From the NCBI GenBank assembly GCA_036397835.1, contig DASWIG010000188.1:36930-100929 (forward strand): a stretch of 64,000 bases of DNA, given 5' to 3'. The position numbers were made by a program, and so were the translations under genes. Source of the stretch: DASWIG01 sp036397835. Lineage in GTDB: Bacteria; Acidobacteriota; Thermoanaerobaculia; Multivoradales; J023. A model generated the notes under the pieces. It saw only the letters and a list, made by a program, of their open reading frames with translations. It made no database searches and was not told where the DNA came from. This document shows, one piece after another, positions 47,401-55,200 of the stretch; the stretch's first letter is position 1; each line of letters opens with the position of its first letter.

Positions 47401-49287
47401 GTACGCAAGATGGTCCGGACCTGCGGCGGGCGACGGGTTGGTGTCCGGCTCGGACTGCGTGGCGGAGGGTTCCGCGAGCACCCGGCCGACGCCCTCGGGC
47501 AGGGCCGCTTCGAGGTCTCCGACGGTCACTGCCCAGGCGGCGCCGGCGTCGCGAAGCTGGCGCTCCAGCCGGCGTGGCGGCGCGCCGGGATCGAGCGGTA
47601 CGTAGGCGCCTCCGGCCTTGAGCACCGCCAGCATCGCCACGATCATCTCGGGCCGGCGATCGACCAGCAGCCCCACCCGCCTCTCCGGTGCCACGCCGAC
47701 CTTGCGCAGACGGTGTGCGACCCGATTGGCCCACGCGTTGAGCTCGGCGTAGTCGAGGCGCTGGCCCTCGAAGTAAAGAGCCGGCGCCGCGCCGTGCCGG
47801 GCGGCGTGCTCTTCGAAAACGGAGTGGAGGGAGCGCGGCGGCGTAGTGGCGGCCGGCCCCCGCGCCAGGCAGCGCAGCTCGGCCTCCTCGGCCGGGCTCG
47901 ATAGCGGCAGCTCTGAGAGCCGGCGATCCCCGGTGGCGGCAACGGCCGCGAGCAGGCTCCGGAAGTGCCCGAGGAATCGGTCAACCGTCCGCCGGTCGAA
48001 AAGCTCGGCGCTATAGGTCAAGGCCCCGGCAAGGCCCCCCTCACCCTCGCGCAGGGTGAGGGTGAGGTCGAGCTTGGCCCAGCCGCTGTCGACCTCGACG
48101 ATCTCCACGCTCAACCCCTCCGGAGCGAACCGCGGCAAGGGCGTGTTCTGGAGCGCCAGCACGTTCTGGAAGAACGGATTGCGGTCGAGCCGCCGCTCTG
48201 GCTCGAGCTCCTCGACCAGCCGCTCGAAAGGCAGGTCCTGATGGGCGTAGGCGTCCACCGCCGCCGCGCGAACCCGGCCCAGGAACTCGCGGAACGAAGG
48301 GTTCCCGCGCCCGTGGGCGCGAACCACCAGGGTGTTGACGAAGAATCCCACCAGCGGCTCGACCTCGCTCGTGTTGCGGTTCGCGATGGGCGTGCCCACC
48401 GCGAGGTCGGGACGGTTCGAGTAGCGCTGCAGCAGCACGTGGAACGACGCCAGGAGCACGTGGAAGAGCGTCGCACCGGCGGCCGCGCCGAGCCGCCGCA
48501 GGCCGCCGGCCAGCTCCGGGCCGATCGCCACGGGCAGCCACCCCCCGCGAAAGGTGCGGCGATCCGTACGCGGCCGGTCGGCGGGCAGCTCCACGGATTC
48601 CAGACCGCTCAACTGGCGGCGCCAGTACCCGAGGAGGGTCTCGAGCACCTCGCCGGTGAGCCATTCCCGCTGCCATACCGCGAACTCGGCGTACTGGATC
48701 TCGAGCGCGGGAAGCTCGGCACGGCGGCCGGTAAGGTGGGCCCGGTAGAGCTCCGCGAGCTCTCCGGCGAGCACCCCGCACGACCAGCCGTCGGTGACCA
48801 CGTGGTGGAACACCAGGAGCAGGACGCGGCGCTGCTCGCTCAACGCGTAGAGCACCGCGCGCAGGAGCGGCCAACGGTCGAGCGCGAAGGGCCGCGCCAT
48901 CACGGCGTCCATGCGGCGAAGCGCTTCCTCCCGGCCCCCGGCAACGCCGGTGAGGTCGACCCGGGGCAGCTCGAGCCGCACCGCCGGCAGGATCTTCTGC
49001 ACCGGCCGGCCGCCTACCGCCACGAAGGTCGTTCGCAGCGACTCGTGCCGCGCGACGACGTCGCCCAGGGCGGCCTCGAGGGCCTTCACCGAGAGCGGGC
49101 CGTCGAGCGCCAGGGCCATCGGCACGTTGTAGACCGCGGTGCCCGGCCGGAGCTGCTCGAGGAACCACAGGCGCTCTTGGGCGAAAGAGAGCGGGAAGAC
49201 GTTGAACTCGCCGCCGGCCTTTTCCAGGAGGCCGGCGAAGAGCTCGTCCTGATCGGGCCGCAGTCGGGGTCCGTCGAGGGTCTTCAT
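38434..49287 (-). CDS. NRPS: C-A(Asp)-PCP / C-A(Asp)-PCP / C-A(Gly)[luciferase-like monooxygenase]-PCP
   Basis: A 3617-residue trimodular synthetase. ATG 49287 overlaps the upstream stop as ATGA. Domains by residue: C (HHVVTDG, His161); A1 with ADLGNT at A4, code DLTKVGHVGK, Asp; PCP (TGGHS, near 1025); C (HHVVSDA, His1214); A2, same code, Asp; PCP (LGGHS, near 2092); C (HHLVSDG, His2283); A3 with code DILQLGVIWK, Gly, interrupted right after A4 (FDISVLELF, near 2802) by a complete luciferase-like monooxygenase (about 2849-3190); A-domain motifs resume at LVRHQVTHLQCTPS; PCP (EAGGTS, Ser3530). The ADLGNT/ADLGHT form of A4 is also seen in A domains for Asp or beta-hydroxy-Asp. A charged C-terminal tail of about 70 residues follows. 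The Gly module is internal to the line, unlike the terminal one I recall in myxothiazol. Confidence 0.97.
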   Translation of the reverse strand: MKTLDGPRLRPDQDELFAGLLEKAGGEFNVFPLSFAQERLWFLEQLRPGTAVYNVPMALALDGPLSVKALEAALGDVVARHESLRTTFVAVGGRPVQKILPAVRLELPRVDLTGVAGGREEALRRMDAVMARPFALDRWPLLRAVLYALSEQRRVLLLVFHHVVTDGWSCGVLAGELAELYRAHLTGRRAELPALEIQYAEFAVWQREWLTGEVLETLLGYWRRQLSGLESVELPADRPRTDRRTFRGGWLPVAIGPELAGGLRRLGAAAGATLFHVLLASFHVLLQRYSNRPDLAVGTPIANRNTSEVEPLVGFFVNTLVVRAHGRGNPSFREFLGRVRAAAVDAYAHQDLPFERLVEELEPERRLDRNPFFQNVLALQNTPLPRFAPEGLSVEIVEVDSGWAKLDLTLTLREGEGGLAGALTYSAELFDRRTVDRFLGHFRSLLAAVAATGDRRLSELPLSSPAEEAELRCLARGPAATTPPRSLHSVFEEHAARHGAAPALYFEGQRLDYAELNAWANRVAHRLRKVGVAPERRVGLLVDRRPEMIVAMLAVLKAGGAYVPLDPGAPPRRLERQLRDAGAAWAVTVGDLEAALPEGVGRVLAEPSATQSEPDTNPSPAAGPDHLAYVIYTSGSTGRPKGVAVEHRQLHAYSQGILGLLRSGELSFATVSTLTADLGNTAILAALMTGGALHLVSEGRLADGDALGEYLERHHVDGLKIVPSHLAALLSCSRPERLLPRRCLVLGGEAASWPLIERVRALAPRCAIFNHYGPTEATVGAVATRLTDEPANRAAPPIGRPLAGAEAHVFGRGLAVTPPGVPGELHLGGAGVSRGYLGQPRRTAERFIPHPAASGAGERLYSTGDLARWRDGGQLEFLGRIDQQLKLRGFRIEPGEIESVLREHPAIDQVTVVLLRDTPGGRLAAFFTPQGSPPAPSELRGFAAERLPPIMVPSAWQAVSIMPLTANGKLDRAALARRAPPAATPGELADAPRTPTEELLTGIWSEVLGRHVGLHDDFFATGGHSLLAARLISRVRQAWQVELPLAELFAAPTVAGLATRLERARGGRPARAYVPVPRNGELPLSSAQEQLWFLQRLDPRDPSYNLPYFVELEGELDHGALAWALENVVGRHEVLRTSFPEVGGVPVQRIAPPFAVELPRVDLGALPCSARELEAAHLARDAARQPFDLGRTPAWRVLILALGRGRHWLLWTLHHVVSDAWSRALLTRELGAFYDGARRGAPPALPELPLQYADFAHGERLRLRGPLLDDEIGYWRRRLEGAPPLELPTDRPRPARRSGRGAAVAFTLGRETTTEVAALGRRHGVTLFMTLLAALQTLLHRHTGQDDVTVGAPAAHRGAGELEGLVGFFVNVLALRGFPAGRLRFAELLSSTRGACLEAYDHQGLPFERLVAELAPKREPGRTPIFQAMLVLQNAPSEQWRPAGLALRPLEVGTGTAKYDLTLAIEETQAGLRGAFEYSTDLFFATTLRRLAGHFRRILESGAAAPERRLVDLALLSRAEQSQALWQWDPSDVGGDAVTSVDAKIDERAAGTPDAVAVVRGDERLTYGELRRRSGLLAARLRQMGVGADDVVATYLERSAAMVVVILGVLEAGAAYLPLEPGQPRHRLARLLADAGPRGVVTTPALAADLPAAAPVLFLDGGSSPGPSRADERRDASVRVRPENLAYVIFTSGSSGAPKGVAIERRQLAAYVRGVGERLRLPEGAAYALLTTFAADLGHTMVFPALCRGGRLHVVPSRIAADAEALAEYNLRHRLDCAKIVPSHLAALAGSSRFGEVLPRLRLVLGGEAASRESVDRVRAVAPECRIFNHYGPTEATVGCLTWALDHKPGPLETDRVPLGRPLPQTRALVADSALRAAPAGVAGELLVGGATVGRGYLGRPAATAQRFVPDPRVGEPGERLYCTGDRCRRLADGAVEFLGRVDHQLKVLGYRIEPAEIEAALERHPAVRRAVVTAHRAEDGEVRLRAHVQTSPGRRDAPRLLAELARHARGELPPYMVPHDFAAIDSLPLTPNGKVDRRALEERPLPRALEPEPGDEPRTATEELLAGIWCELLDRGTVGREQSFFELGGHSLLAVRMLTRVRDLLGIEMALRTVFERPSIAELAAGIDGARRSAGPSVPALEPLADRDGVPLAFAQERLWFFENLHAGRPLYNLASAFRLRGELSVTALGQAVDEIVRRHQVLRLRVEIRDGRPVQVFAPPAPVPLSTADLSALPAGVRPDELRRRMRGEIGRPFDLERGGALRCTVLRLGESDHVLLVAAHHLVSDGESLRIFVGELSALYRSGRERAAGTTLPEPALQYADYAAWQRRWLESGAAESELAEWRESLAGAPPLLGLPTDRPRPAVMGFAGASCAVRLASDAEHALTGMSRRHGATLFMTLLAAFKVLLLRYTGEADVVVGSPVSHRPQQRTEGLIGLFLNLVPLRTRLSGDPSFANLLQRVRETVLTAFTRLGVPLERVVEHLAPRRSPAYTPVFQVMFNFRHAVGEDLELPGVAAQAMSLDSEIARFDLTLSLRRTAQGVAGVVEYKTELFDATTIRHLACHYARLVEAVASDPALRLSAIDVLSRVERWQLVGEWTDTERGVAPATVHGLFETRAAASPGAPALHFEGQRLTYEELDRRAGRLARRLESLGVGPEIVVGIEMDRGPELVVGLLGVLKAGGAYLPLDPAYPRRRRELMLADAGAALLLVRGSAATPDGGASVEGIRVESLTPAARGRAPAGPFPAGPDNLAYVIYTSGSTGRPKGVMISHRQVVSFFAGMDERLGRDEPGTWLAATSVSFDISVLELFWTLTRGATVVLQHSLGGHRGIPQETPARAARPAARRAMELSLFYFASARPQTGAGGRRGGAYRLLLDGARAADRLGFAAVWTPERHFHDFGGLYPNPATTGSAVAAVTEKVGIRAGSVVLPLHHPVRVAEEWAVVDNISGGRVGISFASGWHADDFVLAPANYADRKQLMLREIETVRRLWHGEAVVLAGGGGNEVAVTIRPQPVQAELPVWITASGNPETFRLAGEMGAGILTHLLGQSVADVADKIAVYRQAWREAGRGPGKGHVTLMLHTFVGERLDEVRELVREPFYDYLRSSAGLVSNLMRSLGRQGRAEDYSPEEQEAVLAHGFERYFDQSGLMGTPETCARTIHTLGSIGVDEVACLIDFGVDADLVLQSLEPLADLRRDGVPRAVRETGYSLPEQLVRHQVTHLQCTPSMARILAADSAAAPGLANLETLLIGGETLTPALLSELREKTRARILNVYGPTETTIWSATCRVESGPGPVAIGREILNTRIYVLDRHLRPTPARVPGQLLIAGAGLARGYCGRPALTAASFLPDAFAVVPGGRLYATGDLARRRGDGSLEFLGRVDHQLKLNGYRIEPGEIESVLRRHPAVGQVVVAPDGDAPESRLVAFVVPRGAAAPPDPAALAALARRHLPEHMVPSFFSFLEALPLTVSGKVDRRALPRQETFRHRGDAAQLAPPAGETERRLAAVWKEVLKIDRVGRNENFFEAGGTSLLLVRVHQEIQRSFTGPVSLVDLFRRPTIASLAQLLEGKHTDADNVEQSRERARRQSEAIAASGALDRQKQFMQRRREGRRAPRSLG
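39715..40743 (-). other. Luciferase-like flavin monooxygenase domain inside the Gly A domain
   Basis: About 342 residues starting MELSLFYFASAR. Family landmarks of the natural-product luciferase-like monooxygenases (MupA type) are WTPERHFHDFGGLYPNP, LPLHHPVRVAEEWAVVDN, GRVGISFASGWHADDF, ADRKQLMLREIETVRRLW, VWITASGNPETFRLAGEMG and GTPETCARTIHTLGSIGVDEV. It interrupts the A domain just after core A4 and before the 278-region LQCTPS. I recall the myxothiazol (MtaG) and melithiazol (MelG) final Gly modules having a monooxygenase embedded in the A domain, where alpha-hydroxylation of Gly leads to a terminal amide. Confidence 0.93.
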
Positions 49288-52200
49288 CGTGTGCTTCCGA
49301 GAGAGCCGGGGCGGTCGTGGGAGACCGCGCCGGCGGAGACTTCCCGCACGCGGTCGAGCATCTGATCGAGATCGCTTCGGCCGCGGCCGAGCCGGCGGAT
49401 CTTCGGCTTCGAAAGCGGCGCCGCGGCCGTGCCCGAGGCACGTTGCCGGTCGATGAGCTCGCTCAGGGCGCCGAGACGCGGCGCCTCGAAGAAACGCCGC
49501 AAATCCACCTCGACCGCGAGCTCGTCGCGCACCCGCGAGAGGAGGCGGGTGGCCTGGAGCGAGTGTCCGCCGAGCTCGAAGAAATCGTCCTCGGGTCCGA
49601 TGCTCTCGACGCCGAGGATTTCGCTCCAGATCCTCGCGACCTCGCGCTCGCGAGGCGTGCGCGGCGCCGGCCGTCGTGAAGGCTCGCCCGGCGGCGGCAG
49701 GGCGCCGCGGTCGAGCTTGCCGTGAGCGTCCTTGGGCAGCGCGGCCATCTCGACCCAGAGGGTGGGGACCATGGGCGCGGGAAGCTGGCGGCCGAGCTCG
49801 CCGCGCAGTACGGCGACGTCGAGGCCGTCGCCGCCGGGAACCGGCGCCACGTAAGCAGCCAGCCGGCCCTCCCCCGCCGCGTCCCGGCGCAGGACCACCG
49901 CCGCTTCGCCCACCGCCGGATGGGCGAGGAGCGCTCGCTCGATCTCGCCCGGCTCGACGCGCAGACCCCGGATCTGGACCTGATGGTCCCGCCGGCCGAG
50001 GAACTCGAGCTCGCCGTCATGGCGGTGGCGCACCAAGTCCCCCGTCACGTAAAGGCGATCCCCGGCCCCCCCTCGGGGCGCCGGAACGAAGCGCTCCGCG
50101 GTCAGGCCTGGACGGCCGAGGTAGCACCGCGCCACCCCGCCGCCGCCGATCCGCAGCTCGCCCGTCACGCCGCGCGGAACGGGAGCGCCGCGCGCGTCAA
50201 CCGCTTCGAGCCACACGTTGGCGATCGGCCGCCCGATCGACGGCGGCGCGCGCCGGCGGGCGGGGCTCACCGGCACCGGGCCGGCGCTCGCCACCACGGT
50301 CGCTTCGGCCGGACCGTAGTGGTTGACGAGCGCACAGGCGAGGGCCGGCGTCCGGAAGCGCCGCAACCGGTCGCCGCCGGTCAACAGGTATCGCAGGGCG
50401 CCGCCCCCGGCTGCCCGCTGATCCAGACAAGCTTCGAGCAAGGGAGTGGGCAGGAAGGCCACGGTGATCGCCCGGCCGGCGAGCCAGGCATTGAGGCGCT
50501 CGGCGTCGACGCGGGTGACCTCGTCGGCCAGGCAGAGGGCCGCTCCCGCGGCCAGAGCCGTCCACACGTCCCAGACCGAGGCGTCGAACCCGGCGCCCGC
50601 CACCTGACCCACCCGGTCGCCCGCGGTCAGGCCGTATGTCTCCAGGTGCCAGCCGATCAGGTTGTGGAGGGTGCGGTGGGTCACCGCCACCCCTTTGGGA
50701 TGGCCGGTCGATCCGGACGTGTAGATGACGTAGGCGAGTTGGTCGGGGTTCTCGACGCCGGCGGCCGAGCCCTCCGCGTCCGCGAAGGGGACCGGGCCCG
50801 AAGGGTCGATCAGGACGACCGGCGCCCGCGCCGGCAGACGCCTCGCCAGGCTCTTGTCGGTGACCACCGCCGTCAGACCGGCGTCCCGGACCATGAAGAC
50901 GATCCGGGCGTCCGGATAGCGCGGGTCGATAGGCATGTAGGCGCCGCCGGCGAGCCAGGTCCCCAGGAGCGCCACGACCTGGGCCGCGGAGCGCTCCAGG
51001 CAGACGCCGACGCGCCGCTCCGGCCCCACGCCGAGCGAACGCAGGCGGCGCGCCAGCTCTGCGCCACGGCGCGTGAGCTCGCCGTAGGTGAGGGTGGCCC
51101 GGGTGGAGACCACAGCCGCGGCGTCGGGCTGCCGCGCCGCCCGGCGCAGGACCAGATCGCCGACGCCCGCCGCGCCGGAGAACGAACGCGCCACGTCGTT
51201 CCACTCCACCAGCAATTGGCGGCCGGCGATGCCCCCCAGCAGCCCCAGCTCGTGGAGAGGCCGCTCCGGTGCGGCCAGGCCCGCCGCCAGAATCGCCGCG
51301 AAACCGTCCGCGAATCGCCGCACCGTCGTCGCGTCGAAGAGGTCGGTCGAGTATTCCCACCGCGCGACGTCTGAAGCCGTGTCGCGCTCTACCGTCAGGT
51401 CGAGCTCGAACTTCGCCGTGCCGTTGTCGATCGGTTCCACGCTCACCTCGAGCCCGCCCTCGGTGAAGCGCCGGACCGTGTCGAGGGTGGCGAACATCAC
51501 CTGGAAGAGCGGAGCGGCGTCGAGGCCGCGCTCGGGCCGCAGCCCCTCGAGCAGGCGCTCGAACGGCAGGCGGCCACGGTCGTAGGACTCGAGAAACGAC
51601 CCGCGCACGGTCCGGGCCAGGGCGCCGAGGCCGTCCCCGGGCGCGATCTCGAGCCGCAGCACGAGAGGGTTGACGAACATGCCGACGAGAGGCTCGAGAT
51701 CGACGCTCTCGCGGCCGGCGGCGGGGAAGCCGATCAACAGGTCACGTTGGTGCGTCAGCCGCGAGAGGAGCGCCCCGAAAGCGGTCAGGTAGACCAGGAA
51801 AGGGCTCAGCGAGGCGCTCCGGCCCCAGCTCTCCGCGGCCCGGGCCAGCGGCGCCGCGAGCGGCCTGGAAAGGAGCCCGCCCCGCGGCGTGAGGGCGCGC
51901 GGGCGGGGACGGTCGAGGGGCAGCTCGAGCCGGCCCGGCGCGCCGGCCAGCCGGCGGCGCCACCAGGCGAGGTCCTCCGCCGCGGCGCCGCCCGGCCCGG
52001 CGGCCAGCCAGCGGGCGTAGTCGGCGTAGCGCACGCGCAGCGGCTCCCAGCGCGGCGCCTCGCCGGCGCGACAGGCGCGGTACGCCGCGAGCAGCTCGCC
52101 GGGCAGGACCCGGGTCAGCGACCAGCCGTCGGCGACTATGTGATGGATCGTGAGGATCCCCACGTGCTCGGCCGCGGCTCGGCGCAACAGGGTCAGGCGC

Positions 52201-55200
52201 AAGAGCGGCGCCGTGGTCAGGTCGAAAGGACGTCGGGCCTCCCGGCTTCCGAGCCTGCGCGCCTCGCCCTGCCGCCGCCCGGCCGGGAGACGGCGCAGGT
52301 CGACCGTTGCGACCGCCGGAGGCCGCCAGGGGGCGACCCGTTGCACGGGCCCGCCCTCCCCCTCGGCGAAGTGCGTGCGCAGGGCCTCTTGCCGGCTCAT
52401 CACGTGACCGAGCGCGGCGGCCAGGGCGTCGGGATCGAGCTCGCCGTGGAATCCGAGGGCGCCCGCCACGTTGTAGGCCGGCGTTCCCGGGTCCAGGCGA
52501 TCGAGGAACCAGAGCCGCTGCTGGGCCGGAGAAAGCGGCGCCTCGTCGCCGCCGCCCGGCTCGATCGGCGCCGTCTCCACCGGCCGACGAAGAGCGCGCA
52601 GCTCCCGCGCCAGGGCCCGCACCGTGTGCGCCTCGAAGACCTTCGAGACCGGCAGCTCGACGCCGAAGGCCCGGCGAGCCCGCGCCGCCACCTGCGTCGC
52701 CAGGAGCGAATGGCCGCCGAGCAGGAAGAAGTCGTCGTCGGCGCCCACCTCCTCGAGCCCCAGGGCCTGCGCCCAGATCGCCGCGAGGAGCTGCTCGTCC
52801 GGCGTTTCGGCCCGTCCCTTCGGCTCCAGATCGAAGTGCGGCGCCGGCAGGGCCGCGAGGTCGACCTTGCCGTGGACGGTGCGGGGAAGCGCGTCCAGGA
52901 CGACCCAGGCGGCCGGCGCCATGTAGGCCGGCAGCCGTCCTCGAAGGTGCTCGGCCAGGCGCCGGGGCCAGAGACCTCGCGCGGCGCCCTTCGCGCCGCC
53001 CGGGGGCGGCTCGCCGGCCGGTGTCACGTACGCGACGAGACAGCTCTCGCCCCCGGGCCGGACGCTGGGGACGACCACGGCGGCGGCCACCTCCGGGTGG
53101 GCGGCGACGGCCGCCTCGACCTCCCCCGGCTCGACGCGAAAGCCGCGGATTTGGACCTGACGGTCGCTGCGCCCGAGGTATTGGAGCACGCCGCCGGGAA
53201 GCCAGCGGACCAGGTCGCCGGTGCAATAGAGGCGCCCTCCGGGCACCCCGGAGACGGCGTCGGGCACGAAGCTCGCGGCGGTGTGGCCGGGCAGCCCGAG
53301 ATAGCCCCGCGCCAGGATCGGACCGGCGAGCCGGAGCTCTCCGGTCACCGCCGCCGGGGCGAGCTCGCCCGAGCGCTCCGCTACGTACAGGCGGCGCCCA
53401 CTCGTGGGCCGGCCGATGGGTGTCGCTCCCGCCGCGGGGATGCCGCCGACCTCGACGTCCCAGACCGCCGCCGTCACCACGCCCTCGGTGGGCCCGTAGG
53501 CGTTGGCCAGGCGCACCGCCGGGTGGCGGCGACGCCAGCGCCGCACCGCCTCCGGGGCCAGCGCCTCGCCGCCGGCCATCACCAGGCGTAGCGCGAGCGC
53601 CGCCGGCTCCGGCTCCGGATCGCTCGCCAACTGTTCGAAGTAGGCCGTCGGCAAGTTGGCCACCGTCAACCGCAGAGTCGCTGCCGACCGCAGGAACTGA
53701 CGGCTCTCTTCCAGCTCGTCGCCGCGCAGCACCAACGTCGCGCCGCAGGCCAGGGTCGGCAGGATCTGCTCCAGAGCCGCGTCGAAGCCGGGAGCGGCGA
53801 ATTGAAGCACGCGGTCGCCGGCTTCGAGCTCCCACGAGCGACCGATCGCCCGGCAGTGCCGGGCGAGGGCGCCGTAAGACACGCAGACTCCTTTGGGCCT
53901 TCCGGTGGAGCCGGAGGTGTAGAGAACGTAGGCGAGGTGGCCGGGATCGCGAGGCGACGCGAGGCTTGCCGGCGAAGAGGCATCGTGGCGGCCGGCCTGC
54001 ACCCAATCCCGGTCGACGACCACCGCGGGCCGGGCGTCCTCCCGGAGCAGCGCCAGCCGGTAGGGAGGATAGGACGGATCGAGGACCACGAAGACGGCGC
54101 CGGCCTTCTGGACCGCGAGCAGCGCCGCGATCATCGCCGGCGAACGCTCCAATTCCAGGCCCACCCGCACCTCCGGTCCTACGCCGAGGCCGGCGAGGCG
54201 ACGCGCCAGACGGCTCGCCCAGACGTCGAGACCGGCGTGGCTCCACGCCGCGCCTTGCGATTCCACCGCGACCGCGTCAGGCCGCAGCCCGGCCTGGAGG
54301 GCGATCCGCTCGTGTACCGGCGAAGCGCCGGCAGGCTCGTCCGGCGCTGCCCATCCGCTCCAGTCGAGCACCTGCCGGCGCTCGCCGCCGCTCAAGAGCG
54401 CCAATTCCCCGAGGCGACGGCCGGGATCGGCGGTGACCTCGGCCAGCAGGCGCAGGAAGTGCGCCCGCAGCCGGCGAACCGTGGTGTGGTCGAAGAGGTC
54501 GCGGCGGTACTCGATCTCGCCCTCCAGGGCGGCCTCGCCGCGCGCCAGGGAGAGGGTCAGATCGAGCTGAGAGGCGCCGCGCCGCGGCTTCCACACGAGC
54601 AGGTCGAGCTCGGGCAGCTCGGGGGGCGCGGGCGGCGCCTCGTCGAGCGCCAACAGGACCTGGAAGAGGGGAGACCGGCCACGCGAACGCTGCGGCCGGA
54701 GCTCCTCGACGACCTTCGAAAAGGGGGTCTCGCCGTGCTCGTAGGCCCCCAGCGCCGTACGGCGAACGCGCGCCAGCAGCTCGGTGAATCGCCACGCCTG
54801 CGCCACCTCGACGCGCAAGGCCACCGTATTGACGAAGAGGCCGATGAGCCCTTCGAGCTCGACCCGCCCGCGACCCGCCACCGGTGAGCCCACCACGAGG
54901 TCACGCTGCCGCGACCAGCGCGCGAGCAGGGAGGCGAAGGCGGCCAGGAGCACCATGAACAAGGTCGCGCCGCTGCGCCGGCCCAGCAGCTCGAGAGCGC
55001 TCGTGAGCTCCGCCGGGCTCGAAAGCGGCAATGAGGCTCCGCGCGCGCTCGCGGCGGACACGAAGGGCCGGTCCACCGGCAGCTCCAGCGTCTCGGGAGC
55101 GCCTTCAAGCTGTCGGCGCCAGTACTCCAGCCCGAGGGCGCCGTCCTCCGCGTAGCGGCGGCGCTGCCACAGCGCGTAATCGGCGTAGCGGAGCGGCAAC

